A DNA stretch of 64,000 bases from NCBI RefSeq assembly GCF_021917145.1, contig NC_061068.1:1073350-1137349 (forward strand), written 5' to 3'. The notes under the pieces are model-generated. The model ran no database searches and was not told the origin of the DNA. It worked only from the letters and a program-made list of their open reading frames with translations. The DNA comes from Hypomesus transpacificus. Lineage: Eukaryota > Chordata > Actinopteri > Osmeriformes > Osmeridae. Position numbers and translations under genes: made by a program. Numbering within the stretch: the first letter of the stretch is position 1; each line of letters opens with the position of its first letter. This document shows, piece after piece, positions 47,514 through 57,955 of this stretch.

Positions 47514-50299
47514 ATGGAGCAAACAGACAGGCTGCATAACAGTCAGCTGATTTACGTTAGCCGGAAAGACGCTACTCGGCTTCTGGAGGTGTACGTGAAG
47601 CGTAGCATCAGCCTGAACGATGGCACAGCACCTAGACACAGAGAAAAACTAAATAACTGGACTTCGATTAGAAACAGAAAAGTCCGCCGATATTCCAGTG
47701 ATTCCTCCATCATTTTGAGCTTGCCTGATGAACCGAAGGCCTTGGTTGAAGCCCCGGTCACCCTCTCCAACCAGTCAGTGGACCAGGAGAAGAAGAAACC
47801 ACGCAAGATGCGCAAGAAGGACACGCTGAAGAAACTGATGTCTTTTACAGACAAAAGGATTAGCAGACAACCCAGTGAAACCATCCAGTTCAGCACACAC
47901 GACGACGCAGTTTTCAAACCGGAGGCCGTTGACGAAGTTCCCTTTGCGCAGCCTAATAAATCGGCGGACACGGAGAAGCCACGGAAAGCGGCCAAGAAGA
48001 GCAAGAAGAAACACTCGTTATGGAAAAGTTTTGTGGGTTTCTTCACAGGGAAGGATGCCCAGCAAAAAGAGGACACGGCGCCCAGCCCCGACGCCCTAGC
48101 TAATCCAACACCGCTACTGGAGATGCCTTCGCCCACAGGTGGATTATGCCTGCCTCTGCCCCATCCCGGTACTTCCACATCCACCAGAAGAAGAAAATCA
48201 AAAAAACGGTCTTTCAAGAAAAGGCTCTCGTTTAGAAGATCGTTTCGGAAAGATGACATCACCAACATTGAATGTAAGTTGGAGACCAAGTGATATTGAA
48301 AGTTATATGTCCTTCTGAAACAACTGTGAATTTAGCCTACTTGTTATTGCATGTATTAACAACAAAACATTAAGACGTTTGAATAATCAAACTGTCACTA
48401 CTTTCTTTAAATTCTCAATTGAGTATTGATCAATTGTTTATCAGTCAATCAACTGATTAATTTATATCTTCTTGTATGCAGCTGTTGCCAGTTTGGTACC
48501 TCCTGATTCCTACTATGAGAACGTGACAGACGAACTGGAGAAGATTGTACAAGAAGTCCAAGACACAGACGAGAAGCTTACAAATGGTGAACAGAACAAA
48601 ACAACTTCTTTAGCTTATTGTATTTTGTTTACCAGATTTTGTTTTTCATAATTAAAAATGTTGGTCCAGTTAGTCATGGTTGTGAGAATTAGTGAGAATT
48701 CTCACAATAAATGTGAGAATTTGCAGTTCGGAAGTTGTGGTGGTAGTGTTGTCAACTTGACTGAAATGTGAAAATTTCCTGCCAAGTGTGGCTTCAGTTT
48801 CCTCATGTCCCCGCTCCTACTGCTTCTAAATCTGCCAAAAAACTAAAAACAAGAACACACTAACCCAACCTGACAAGTCAACCCGTTGACATTAGACATT
48901 TAATTGACACGTTAGACGCAAACAAAACAAAAATCCCCAACATAATGAGACAAACAGCTGGCTCACGAATGGCTGCTGATTAACAGTCTTGTTTTCTGTT
49001 TTCAGAGGATGTTATTGACAGAATCATTGCTCTGATGAAGCACGAAGGGGATGCCATAGATAACAAGGTCAGTGCTCTCCTGCATGTACCACCAAACACA
49101 TAATTCATGACCACAGTTTATACTGATACTGGACACTGCATGGTATTAATCCAGGATGAACACATCTTCTAAATTTAAACAAATAATCTCTAGTTGTCTG
49201 TAATACAGTATGGTTGCTAATTGCCTTCTGACTTACTTTAGTAGAAATTCAGATTTGGAACCAGGGAGGATATAGGTTTTCCAAAAAATGGAGGAAATAG
49301 ATGAGGAGAAACCAAAATTCCAACCTATCTGTACTTTAAACCTGAACTTGTGAGGGAACTTGAAAAATGTAGCTAAACTTGAAATCCGAACCTTTTCTTC
49401 CTGCAGCTGAAGGAAAACCCCTCCATCAGCCCTTTCTTCCAGACCATGTCGTACAGCTCTTTCCAGCTCCTGGCTGACAGCTACGTAGACACAGAGAGCC
49501 CCAGCGTGCCTGGCCAGCGCCCCGTCCCCCACACTGCCCCGGAGCTGGTCAAGCTGGCCTTTACCCTGGACTTCACTGCCCGGGTGGCCAGCCTCTCCAG
49601 ACACTCCAACCACATCATGGGCCTGGGTACCCGCTACCTAGATGAGCGTTTCTCCTACACCATGCAGGTGGGTGTCAACACACCGGAGGGAGGGAGGGAG
49701 GAACAAACTAAGGAAGGAAGGAAGAGAGAGAGAGACAGAGAAACAGAGAGGGGGGGGGGGGGGTCTGTGTCTGTAGTCCTGCTGTTAACTGCCAGCCTGC
49801 ACGTGTTCCTGCTGTAAGTAATCTCTGATCTTAACATGACTGGATGGGTGAAAGGGTGGTCAGCTCCCTGACCCAGCTGTTTGGACCCATCTTGTTAGAT
49901 TAGCAGTTTCTTTAAGAAGTGAGAGAAGAGCTTTATTGTTTTTGTGCGGCAAGGATAGCTTGACAAGGAATCCTGTCTACAGCTGTTATGTTGAATTCCT
50001 CTGTGCTTGTCAACTGTTAAATGAAATGGAACATCAGGTGCCTAAAATCGACTGGCTTCAGTTACAGAGAAGGTTCAAATCCCCCTCAGCTATAGAACTT
50101 CACATACCGTACAGAATGTTTTGCCAATCCAGTTTTTCCTTTAAGCAAGGCACATCGTACAGCAACACGTAGACACGAAACAGAAAAATATCTTGTTGCA
50201 TGAAAAAGGTTATTGAAATTATTAATTGTTCATTAAACAGGCTTATTATACTTTTTGCAGGCTATCCCAGATCATGCAGTGATAAGCGATTGTGAGTGA
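47514..50299 (+). CDS. bcl2l14: Bcl-G-like (BCL2L14) apoptosis-related protein
   Basis: Five coding exons are inferred from GT-AG junctions with matching phase: 47514-48273, 48482-48586, 49006-49067, 49407-49667 and 50261-50299, giving 408 residues. The acceptor tctacag at 47505 lies 8 bases before the ATG. Residues 1-253 are basic and low-complexity, including KKKHSLWKSFVGFFTGKD, which resembles KKKSSWKAFFGVV of human BCL2L14. The BH3-like segment is at 295-307 (IIALMKHEGDAID; human IVELLKYSGDQLE). Residues 310-396 match the human C-terminal domain (FQTMSYSSFQL versus FQDGLSYSVFK; MGLGTRYLDERFS versus LGFGTKYLKENFS). In mammals Bcl-G is a BH3-containing Bcl-2 relative whose role is debated. 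The predicted last exon (AIPDHAVISDCE) has no GGWE BH2 motif, so either BH2 is lost or the real terminal exon was missed. BCL2L15 is a less similar alternative. A poly(A) signal lies at 50818-50823. Confidence 0.8.
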
Positions 50300-50817
50300 G
50301 GACGTATAAATGAAGATCAACTGTCGGATTGGGCCTCTACACCCTCTAATGGAACTATGTGTGAACTCTGAAAACCCAAACCATGACGACGACCTTTGAA
50401 CGTAAACTGAGATATAACGCTCCGGTCAATCAACAGAATATTTCCCAGTTATGAAGTCACGGGTTTACTTCATGTAAAGTAGAGAGCTTACTGTCAATTC
50501 ACCTGTAATCCCCCTGTAAAGAATAGACTGTAAATAATGACACATTTAAGATGGCTCAATAGAGACTTTACAGACTGCCTCAATCAGCGAACCCTGTTAG
50601 AGGACCTATATGTATCCACCATGAATGGACTGGATGGGTTTACAGTGAATACATTTGACAGCCCTTATCAGTACACTAACTTCACATAAGCCAGTTAAGA
50701 AAAAGCTATAAATGTGTATGTGTAGCCTTTTTAATATTTAGTATTTAAATGTACTTAATGTTGTTGAAATCAACTCAATCCGGTCACCCTTTGACATGAA
50801 ACTGGATTAAAATGTAA

Positions 50818-50823
50818 AATAAA
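50818..50823 (+). terminator. bcl2l14: Candidate bcl2l14 poly(A) signal
   Basis: AATAAA about 520 bp after the predicted stop, followed by T- and GT-rich sequence (tagtatgtgtagt, then tgtttgtaaa). Confidence 0.5.
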
Positions 50824-50929
50824 TATAAATAGTATGTGTAGTAAAACAAGATGTGCATGCAGGCATGCACATATTGTTTGTAAAAATGTATGGTTTCTAT
50901 TTTTGCTACTTTTATTAAATGTCCTTAAT

Positions 50930-51120
50930 TTATTTGGTCCCTGTACCCCCTCATTGCTACCACTTCCTCTGCCTCTACCCCTTCCTCTACCTCTGCCTCT
51001 ACCTCTGCTTATACCCCTTCCTCTGGGTCTGTCTGTACCCCTTCCTCTGCCTCTACCCCTTCCTCTATCTCAGCCTGTACCTCTTTCTCTGCCCGTATCC
51101 CTTCTTCTGACAGGTTCTCA
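50930..51120. repeat. CCTCTN hexamer-based repeat
   Basis: Repeats of 'cctctacccc' and 'ttcctctgcctctacc' type with 6- and 12-bp periodicity. Leu/Pro frames across it are artefacts. Confidence 0.85.
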
Positions 51121-51476
51121 TCCTCTTCCTCCTCTTCCTCCCTACACATGAATGTCAGAGGTGCTTCTTGATGGATCACTACCTCCTGTATCCAGGTCTC
51201 TCAGGTTGGTGAAGGGGGCCGGGCTTCTAGGCTGGAAGTCCACCCCCAGGCTAGGGTCAGAGAGGAGGCTCCAGGGGTGAGAGAGGCTGGCCTCTATCTG
51301 GGGGGGCTGTAGAGGAAGAGGCTGGAGGTGGGGGCTGAGACACTGGACAGAAGAGTAGTCTCTCAGCTCAGTCTGCAGATGAGGAGGCGGGGTGTGTGGG
51401 AGGAACATGCCTCTAGAAATCTCTGAAACGGACAAGCCTCAACAAGGAAAACACATCCGTTTGGAGAGTGAAGTGT

Positions 51477-51722
51477 TTAACCCTTGTGCTGCCTTCGGGT
51501 CACAATGACCCGACCACAATGATCCAAAGGTTCACAACGACCCATCGTTGTGCTGCGACAACTTTAACCAATACATCAGCCAATTTCTTTTAACGTTCGT
51601 GTTGTGGGGGGTGTGAGACAGCCCGACGAATAAAAGAAAATGCTAAACTTTATTTTTGTATGAGGTGAAGTTGTCGCTGCACGTGGGGGGGGTCACAATG
51701 ACCCGAAGATAACAAGGGTTAA
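51477..51722. mobile_element. piggyBac-like MITE with TTAA duplications
   Basis: The element is flanked by TTAA at 51477-51480 and 51719-51722. It has terminal inverted repeats CCCTTGTGCTGCCTTCGGGTC on the left and, as reverse complement of the right end, CCCTTGTTATCTTCGGGTC. CCCTT termini and TTAA target duplications are hallmarks of piggyBac elements. The 238-bp interior has no coding capacity and repeats 'cacaatgacccga' internally, so this is a non-autonomous copy. Confidence 0.8.
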
Positions 51723-51832
51723 TACACTCTGAACAAAAATATAAGCGCAACCCTAACATGCAAGATTTTGTTAACAGCTCATTTAACTGAAATTGATGGC
51801 AAATATGTTGTTGCATATTGTTGTTCAGTGTA
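51722..51832. mobile_element. Tc1-type transposon remnant
   Basis: TA-flanked inverted ends: left CACTCTGAACAAAAATATAA and, as reverse complement of the right end, CACTGAACAACAATATGCAA. These ends resemble the abundant 'TACACTGAACAAAAATATAA' repeat of fish genomes. About 108 bp long, internally deleted, and directly abutting the MITE. Confidence 0.7.
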
Positions 51833-52913
51833 GAAACCCGACCTAGAACCTGTTCTTAATATTCCATTGAAACTCAGTTGGAACCTAGCCAATGAAGTCA
51901 TTGTGAAAACCACATGACTTGCATGTGAAGTCTAACAAAACATTTTTTTACGTTGACACGTGATTTTTTTGCAGTGACGTCAGTCAAGACAGTAATTGTA
52001 CCTTAGCTGTAAGACTAATCAACCTTCCTTCACAAGAAAAGGAGAACTTAGCAATTACCAAACTCAGTTGCCAGTTCCGTAGAAATATGCCAGCTATAAC
52101 CACAGACTTTCTTGCCACTAGCATTTGCATGCTACGTCAGGTAACATTCATTGCTCGGCAGTATCACTGCCTTCCCTCCGGTGTTTACCTTGTACTCTGA
52201 CAACCACTTCTCACAAACACTGCTTTAATCTGCCAAGCCACAGAAAAGTTAACACTTCGATGGCACAGGTCGCTTCTTTACTGAGGAAGTTGAACTACTC
52301 GACCCTGTTAAATAAGATGAAATCTCATCAATCCAGATGACGATAGTAGAAGGTTGTTTGCAAGATGGGTCAGATCCATGAGAAAGGGAGATGCTAAAAA
52401 TATTATCAACATATACAATCAACAACCATGTGTCTAATTTAGAAGGAATTGTGCAGAGGGGTAAGTTGTTAGTGCTTGTATAAGGATATGATTTGTTCTA
52501 CAAAGCAAACCATTACTGGTCAGCCAAATTGAAGAAATGTATTCCATATTGCCGCAACAAGCAGCAAGAAGTGACTTAAAGTGTCTATGACTAAACAGTG
52601 CTGTTTAAGACTTGATTGATAAAAAGATGATGATTCATGGGCAAAGCTTAGTTTGAGTGAAGAGCAAGAGGTTCCATATCTAAATCCCCCCCATACATGC
52701 CATTGGATAAAAACATCAGTGAATTAAAAAGATTAATAAAAGCATTATCAGCAGAATTACTGTCTTGACAGCTGGTAATAGGAACAGAAATCAGTTAGCC
52801 TGTCCTCAATTCTGCTCACCTTGTAAAACATTTGGATTTAAACTGAAATGATTCAAAACAAGGGTTGTGTGTAAACCTTTTCAATTTGTATTGCTTTCTT
52901 AGTGGATGAAAAA
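51833..52913. other. Intergenic sequence
   Basis: Unique AT-rich sequence between bcl2l14 and the convergent rplp2. Nothing is recognised apart from ordinary 3' flank. Confidence 0.4.
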
Positions 52914-53771
52914 TTAATCAAAGAGTCCAAAGCCCATATCTTCATCAGATTCTTCAGATTCCTCCTTCTTTTCCTCCTTTTTCTCTTCCGCTGAAGAGAA
53001 GGAAATAAATCTCATCAGTGCAACATTCAACATTCGAATATAAATCACCCCTTGCTGGTTGCTACAGTGTGTACGGTCGCACAAGGTTAACAAACTTGTC
53101 AACGTAATTTCTAACAATTTTCTACCGCTTGTTTTTGCAGAAAACTCAAAAACCAAAGGAAAATAGACTAATGAACTAAAAGCCTTGCAGTGAATCCTGT
53201 TAAGTACACTATGAGCCAAGCTGACTATGTATGAAGGAGGGGAAGAGCTTACCAGCAGCAGGCGTTGCCACGGCAGCCCCTCCACTAGCAGCAGCAGGAG
53301 CTGCAACAGCGCCACCTGCTGGCATGGAGGCCAACTTAGAGAGGCCTGTGGAAGGAGAAGATAATTACAATTTATTGGGAAGCAATGAGGCTAAAGTAAA
53401 TATGTCACAGTAGTGCATTTATAAAAAGCACCAAAACAATGATGAATTCACCGCCATAAAGTTGGTCTAATATATTTGTATAAAAACTGTACCAGAATTC
53501 ATTACTTCATTGATGTCTTTCCCGTTCAATTCAGTGATGACCTGATGAGACAAATCAACATCCACTTTAACACATCCAATAAACCTGGGCTGGCTACACA
53601 CACACACACAACTTTAACTCAACACACATTCCTGTATGGTGGAGTTACCTTATCCAGGCGCACATCCTCAGCCTCGATGCCCACGCTCCCCAGGATGGTC
53701 TTGATGTCCTTAGATGAAGGGCTGGTGTTGCCACCAAGCACTGCCAGAAGGTAAGCGGCCACGTAACGCAT
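52914..53771 (-). CDS. rplp2: 60S acidic ribosomal stalk protein P2
   Basis: Four coding exons on the minus strand, with GT-AG ends and consistent phase: 53771-53649, 53541-53493, 53345-53253 and 52990-52914. Together they encode 113 residues (human P2 is 115). The N-terminus MRYVAAYLLAVLGGN and the segment VITELNGKDINEVM are P2-specific rather than P1. An Ala/Gly-rich hinge follows, then the acidic tail ending DEDMGFGLFD, which in all stalk P proteins recruits elongation factors and is phosphorylated at its Ser. P1/P2 dimers bind uL10 (P0) on the ribosomal stalk. The acceptor ttctcccag ends one base before the ATG (exon starts 53772), so the leader is in an upstream exon (54616-54560). Teleosts can have rplp2 and a 'like' copy; which one this is cannot be told here. 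All exons are intact, so it is not a processed pseudogene. Confidence 0.95.
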
Positions 53772-54559
53772 TCTGGGAGAAAGAGATATTGGGGGGAGGG
53801 GGGCAATGTGATTTGTTAAGCCAGTGACAGGCGGAAAACACGCGGAAGTGTCTATGGTAATACAGGTAACATACCTAAAGAAAAGACTTACAAGTATGGT
53901 TTCATTTATGTAATAGTTTAACTCTTTACGTATTATTCCCTCTACTGCAGTTATTTATCAATTACATTGAGGACACCGCAAAACCGTTTTGTCGACTGAT
54001 TCGTTGAACTAAACTCATTGCTATAAACTGTTTAATGCAACGCTTTATATCGATTTGGGAAGACGGATTGTGAAACCGCGGTGTTACTTTTGACGTCTCT
54101 AGATAAGTAAAAAAAAAAAATATATATATCGATTATTTATTGTGACCACAGCACTAATAGGCAGTACATCATGGAATAGGAAAAATACATTTACGTTGTG
54201 TGGGTACGCACACGAAATGCTTGGAGCTAGCCAGCTCTAACACGTAGCCTAGCTGGCGAAAACTGTCTGCCACCCCAATGACGTTTACTGGTGGGTTTCG
54301 CTCGTTATTTGCTTACGAAAACAAAATGATGAGACGAATGGAAGAAGACTCGCCAGATAATCCTAAATGAGGCCTACTAGTAGTACATTTATCCAAGAAT
54401 GGCGTCTCCCGCCTATGCAGCTCTGCGCATTAGTGATCTTTCTTATTAACCTTCATAAATTTTCAGATTTACTATAATAATGACCGAAATCCGAATCATT
54501 AGAACATGTGTAATCACTTAATGCAAGTTAAGCAAACATTAACTATTTAAAATACTCAC

Positions 54560-54616
54560 TTTAAGTCTAAAGAGACACGAAACGTCGGTCACGCTGAAAT
54601 GTCCAGAAGAAGAGAG
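54560..54616 (-). promoter_or_regulatory. rplp2: rplp2 first exon with 5' TOP-like start
   Basis: On the minus strand a pyrimidine run CTCTCTTCTTCTGG (starting near 54616) looks like the 5' terminal oligopyrimidine tract typical of ribosomal-protein transcripts. It is followed by about 40 bases and a donor aaa|gtgagt with the exon end at 54560. The intron to 53773 is about 790 bp. The TOP start is inferred from pattern; the donor is seen directly. Confidence 0.6.
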
Positions 54617-55335
54617 AATGCTGTGACCCGGAAGTTAAAAGAACCTCTCTTCATGCGGTCACATTATTGGTCCGTATTTAGCATTGTCCGTAGTCCGTCA
54701 TTGTTGCCCTTTCTCAGATAAGTTTAAAGAAATGTTTTTATTTTGCCATGATAAAATAAAACACATATTAATATCTACCGATAGTTATTGCTAAATATAT
54801 ATCTATATGGGCAAAATTATTTTCAAAGCATATCCATTTGTTTTCTAAAGAAGATTTGGAGCAAATGTGTTTTTTATTTCATATTGCTAAAGTTATTTTG
54901 AAGGCAAGAAGCTACTTATTAATGAGACCCTGTTCATACAATTTATCTCTGGTTATTCAATTAGTCACAATGATGATAAAAAAAAGTAAATAACAACCGA
55001 TATAGCTTTATGAAGGAAAGACTAGTTGAAAACAACCATTGGCCTAAAAGCTATCAAGAATCCAGATCACACATACATACCACAGATACCATGAATTGTG
55101 CCTCAGTCAGGTTTATTAGAATAATTCCCTTAAAGTCGAAGGTTAAGATATAAGGTTCAAATATATTTGATTACAATCAAGTTTATTTTTATTATTATTA
55201 TTTTTCAACAATACTGAGAGAAAATAAAAAATGTCAATATAAACAATACATTGCAAAGTACCAAACACTGACCAAATAACTGCTTAACTGGTGATGGTGG
55301 TGGTGGGCATTGCATTGTCCCAGCTTCCGTAAGGC
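54617..55335. other. Intergenic spacer with AT-rich sequence
   Basis: About 720 bp between the rplp2 promoter and the 3' end of the minus-strand gene at 55336. It includes an AATAAA for that gene on the minus strand at 55187-55182. Confidence 0.45.
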
Positions 55336-55671
55336 CTACAGTTCATTCAACTCCTCATCCTTCTCCTGGGTAAGAAGCCAGGACAGAATGTCGAACACAA
55401 ACTCCACGATCTTATCCACGTTTGTCACGTACCAAAACTTGTACACACACTCCACTAGCAGCACCAGCAGGAACAGGACGACAAAGGCCATGAAACCTCG
55501 GTCCAGGAAGTACCCTAATTTCTCTGAGGTGCTCTTTTGCTCCCAGGGAAGGGCTTGTCTCATCTCACTGTATTGCCCAAAGTGATATAAGGCCCCCTCC
55601 TGAGTGTCGACCTCCTCTGGCGGAGCCTCTACCTCGTCCTCCCTCTCCTCCGCTCCATCCCCCTCCGCCAT
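55336..55671 (-). CDS. Small unrecognised single-pass membrane protein
   Basis: An intact 111-residue frame starting at an ATG in a favourable context (ggaagagATGgc). Residues 1-25 are acidic (EEREDEVEAPPEE) and residues 26-58 polar. A strong transmembrane segment at about 60-77 (FMAFVVLFLLVLLVECVY) is followed by a second amphipathic or hydrophobic stretch (VDKIVEFVFDILSWLL) and an acidic tail (EKDEELNEL). The coding look is supported by balanced codon use, a clear topology and a downstream minus-strand AATAAA at 55187-55182. A donor ccg|gtaaga on the minus strand (exon end 55832) could belong to a 5' noncoding exon. I do not recognise the family. It may be a fish orthologue of an uncharacterised small membrane protein. 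Confidence 0.6.
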   Translation of the reverse strand: MAEGDGAEEREDEVEAPPEEVDTQEGALYHFGQYSEMRQALPWEQKSTSEKLGYFLDRGFMAFVVLFLLVLLVECVYKFWYVTNVDKIVEFVFDILSWLLTQEKDEELNEL

Positions 55672-55672
55672 C

Positions 55673-57836
55673 TCTTCCAGACTTCTTCTGACAGCTGATT
55701 GACAAATCTTGGTGCCTTAAATTGTCAACGACGCCGACGGAGGATGGTAAAAAAGGAAAACTATCGTTAGCAACTCAATCAAATTGAAATGTTTGGTGGT
55801 CTTTTATGATAAATAGGATGATAAATCTTACCGGTTAGTGAATCCTTTCCAGGCAGATGGTGCGGTAGCCTACACTATGGGACTCCTGCACCCTGTAAGC
55901 TCCCTAGCAGATTAATGTGTCTGGTTACTGGCTAAAATAGGCTATCAATTTCAATTCAACGTCTGCAAAGTAATTTTTTTTGTAAAACGAAAACGTGACT
56001 AATCAGCCTGTCCAGGTGTCAGTGTTGTCCTGTGTTGAACAGAAGCGTTGGCCCAGTGGTAGCCCGAGGGCAGCGTGGACGAGAAGGTGGTAGACAAAGG
56101 TAGGGCTTTAAGTGGCCTGCTGATTAGTACACCTTGCTAAGCCGATGAAGGGGACTATCACACACACTCAGCACTTTGGAATCCCTCTGTGAAGTTAGAC
56201 AGAAAGCCATGCTCAATGTAACAGATGGGAGGAGATGAAGTACGTGACTGAGTCAATATAAGAGAGTGGAGGAGAGATGCAGATGGAGGGGGATAGACAA
56301 AGAGAGATGGAGAGAGAGGAGAGCTTACAAGTGTAGCTTACAAGAGAGCCATTTTGGGTCAATAGGATCAACACCACGGTATGTCAGTGGGTCACTTTAA
56401 CTAGTCTTCTTACGAGCCTCGACAAAAGTCCACTAGCCTACATCTGATTTACACTTTGCTGTGTTATTCAATTAGGCTACTAAATGTGTAGTGAATGTGT
56501 TTTCCACTATTATGCTGTGCATGTTGTTTTCATAATTTAAAGATATTTCCAGTTTTTCTGTATTTTCAAAGATGATGATCAGGCTGGAATTGTTTTGGTT
56601 TTTCTTCATGTTCACTCTATGAATATCAATTTGCATCTTAGATCAGTTAACAGAAACTAGCCGCAGGGAAGTCGTATTGATGACTAAGCACAACTGACAA
56701 AAGCCTTGAAAAACCTCTCTATTCATCACCATGGCATTCAGCACGCCCTTTAACCAGCAAAAAAATGCCTGGAAGCCCTTTTACAATCCTGTCACACCAA
56801 AAAAAAAATACGGCTCCAAGAACAAGCTAAAGATTTATTAGCTAGCCTCCATCTGTCTGACCTTTTTATCCGGCATGTTCGTTTGTGTACATGGTTTTGT
56901 TTAGGTATTTATACGGTCTTGAACCGACTACCGTCTTAAAGCTGTACTTGGTAGGCCTACTGTTGTCGCCCAAGGCAATTGGCTGGAAGAGGGTTGCTGG
57001 AACATAATTGGCTGGAAAAATGTGAGATTTACTCCTCCAGCACTAAACTGCCTGTTTTGATAAACATCTCTCAATGGGCTTCATTAGCTAACACTATATG
57101 TTTATAGAGGACATTTTTATTTTTATACTGGAAAAAAAACTGGAAAATATCTTAACTTAACTATGCCTTTAAACGATTGTCTATGTGTAGCGTGCCTCTG
57201 ATGTAATATAGCCTAATTTTACCGCATCAATGTCGATCTAGAGCCAATCCTTAAAGAAAATCCTAAACCATCACCTTTTCAAAAATATAAACCACGGCAG
57301 CTGTATAAAGAGGAACAAGTATATTTTCCTTTGTACATCGCAGCCAACATGTTTCAAATGGATGTTTAAGCACAAGAATCCAGGGAACAATTTAACCGAT
57401 TTTTTTTCTCCATAACACATCCCACTTGAAGAAGGCATTCATGTTTGACTGATGTATAATTGTTTGCGTGTTTGTGTGTAATGAAGTCTGCCATCGGAAG
57501 GGCAATAGCATGATTCAATGTGAATTACTACTCAGCACAATAAATATGAACGTTTCTCCACACGTGTTGGCTCTGTTGTGGTGTATTTGTACGAGCTACA
57601 GATGCCCTGCTTCCCAGCCCGGTCGAATGTGTGAATGAGACGCAGATGAACTCATTAAATTAAGTCAGAGCAGTCCATTGTCGTTCACAGATGAATCGTC
57701 AGATCTTAATATACTGGTCACGATGTCCCGTGTGTCAGAATATTGATGTGCAAGAACTCCACACAATCCCCAGTCCCATCATTCATCTGCGGGGAGCGAT
57801 AAATCAGCTCACTGGGAAGGGGCACACAGAGATAAA
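55673..57836. other. Intergenic region
   Basis: About 2.1 kb of mainly unique AT-rich sequence with a GA patch at 56275-56325. No coding exon was recognised. Confidence 0.45.
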
Positions 57837-57955
57837 AAAAAAAAAATGTATTTGTTTAGCAGACTCTTTCATCCCAAAACGTACAGGGGGACATTTGAAT
57901 CTGCAACTTCTTGACCTGCAGTCAAATGCTCTAACCACCGAGCTACAGAAGTCAT
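57837..57955 (-). mobile_element. tRNA-like SINE at the adora3 stop
   Basis: On the minus strand the head is TCTGTAGCTCGGTGGTTAGA, then GCATTTGACTGCAGGTCAAG, then a B box (GCAGATTCAAATG). The tail is TGGGATGAAAGAGTCTGCTA, followed by an A-rich run at 57847-57835. The head starts within a few bases of the adenosine receptor stop codon (57954-57952). Confidence 0.8.

Noticed and set aside
47514-48293. First bcl2l14 exon read through to the stop at 48293
   Set aside because: A consensus donor (gtaagt) at 48274 and a phase-matched next exon continue the homology to BCL2L14, so the open frame beyond 48273 is intronic.
52991-53252. Intronic snoRNA in rplp2 (mammalian RPLP2 hosts SNORA52)
   Set aside because: I could not identify H and ACA boxes with a convincing fold in this or the other introns. 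A covariance-model search would be needed.
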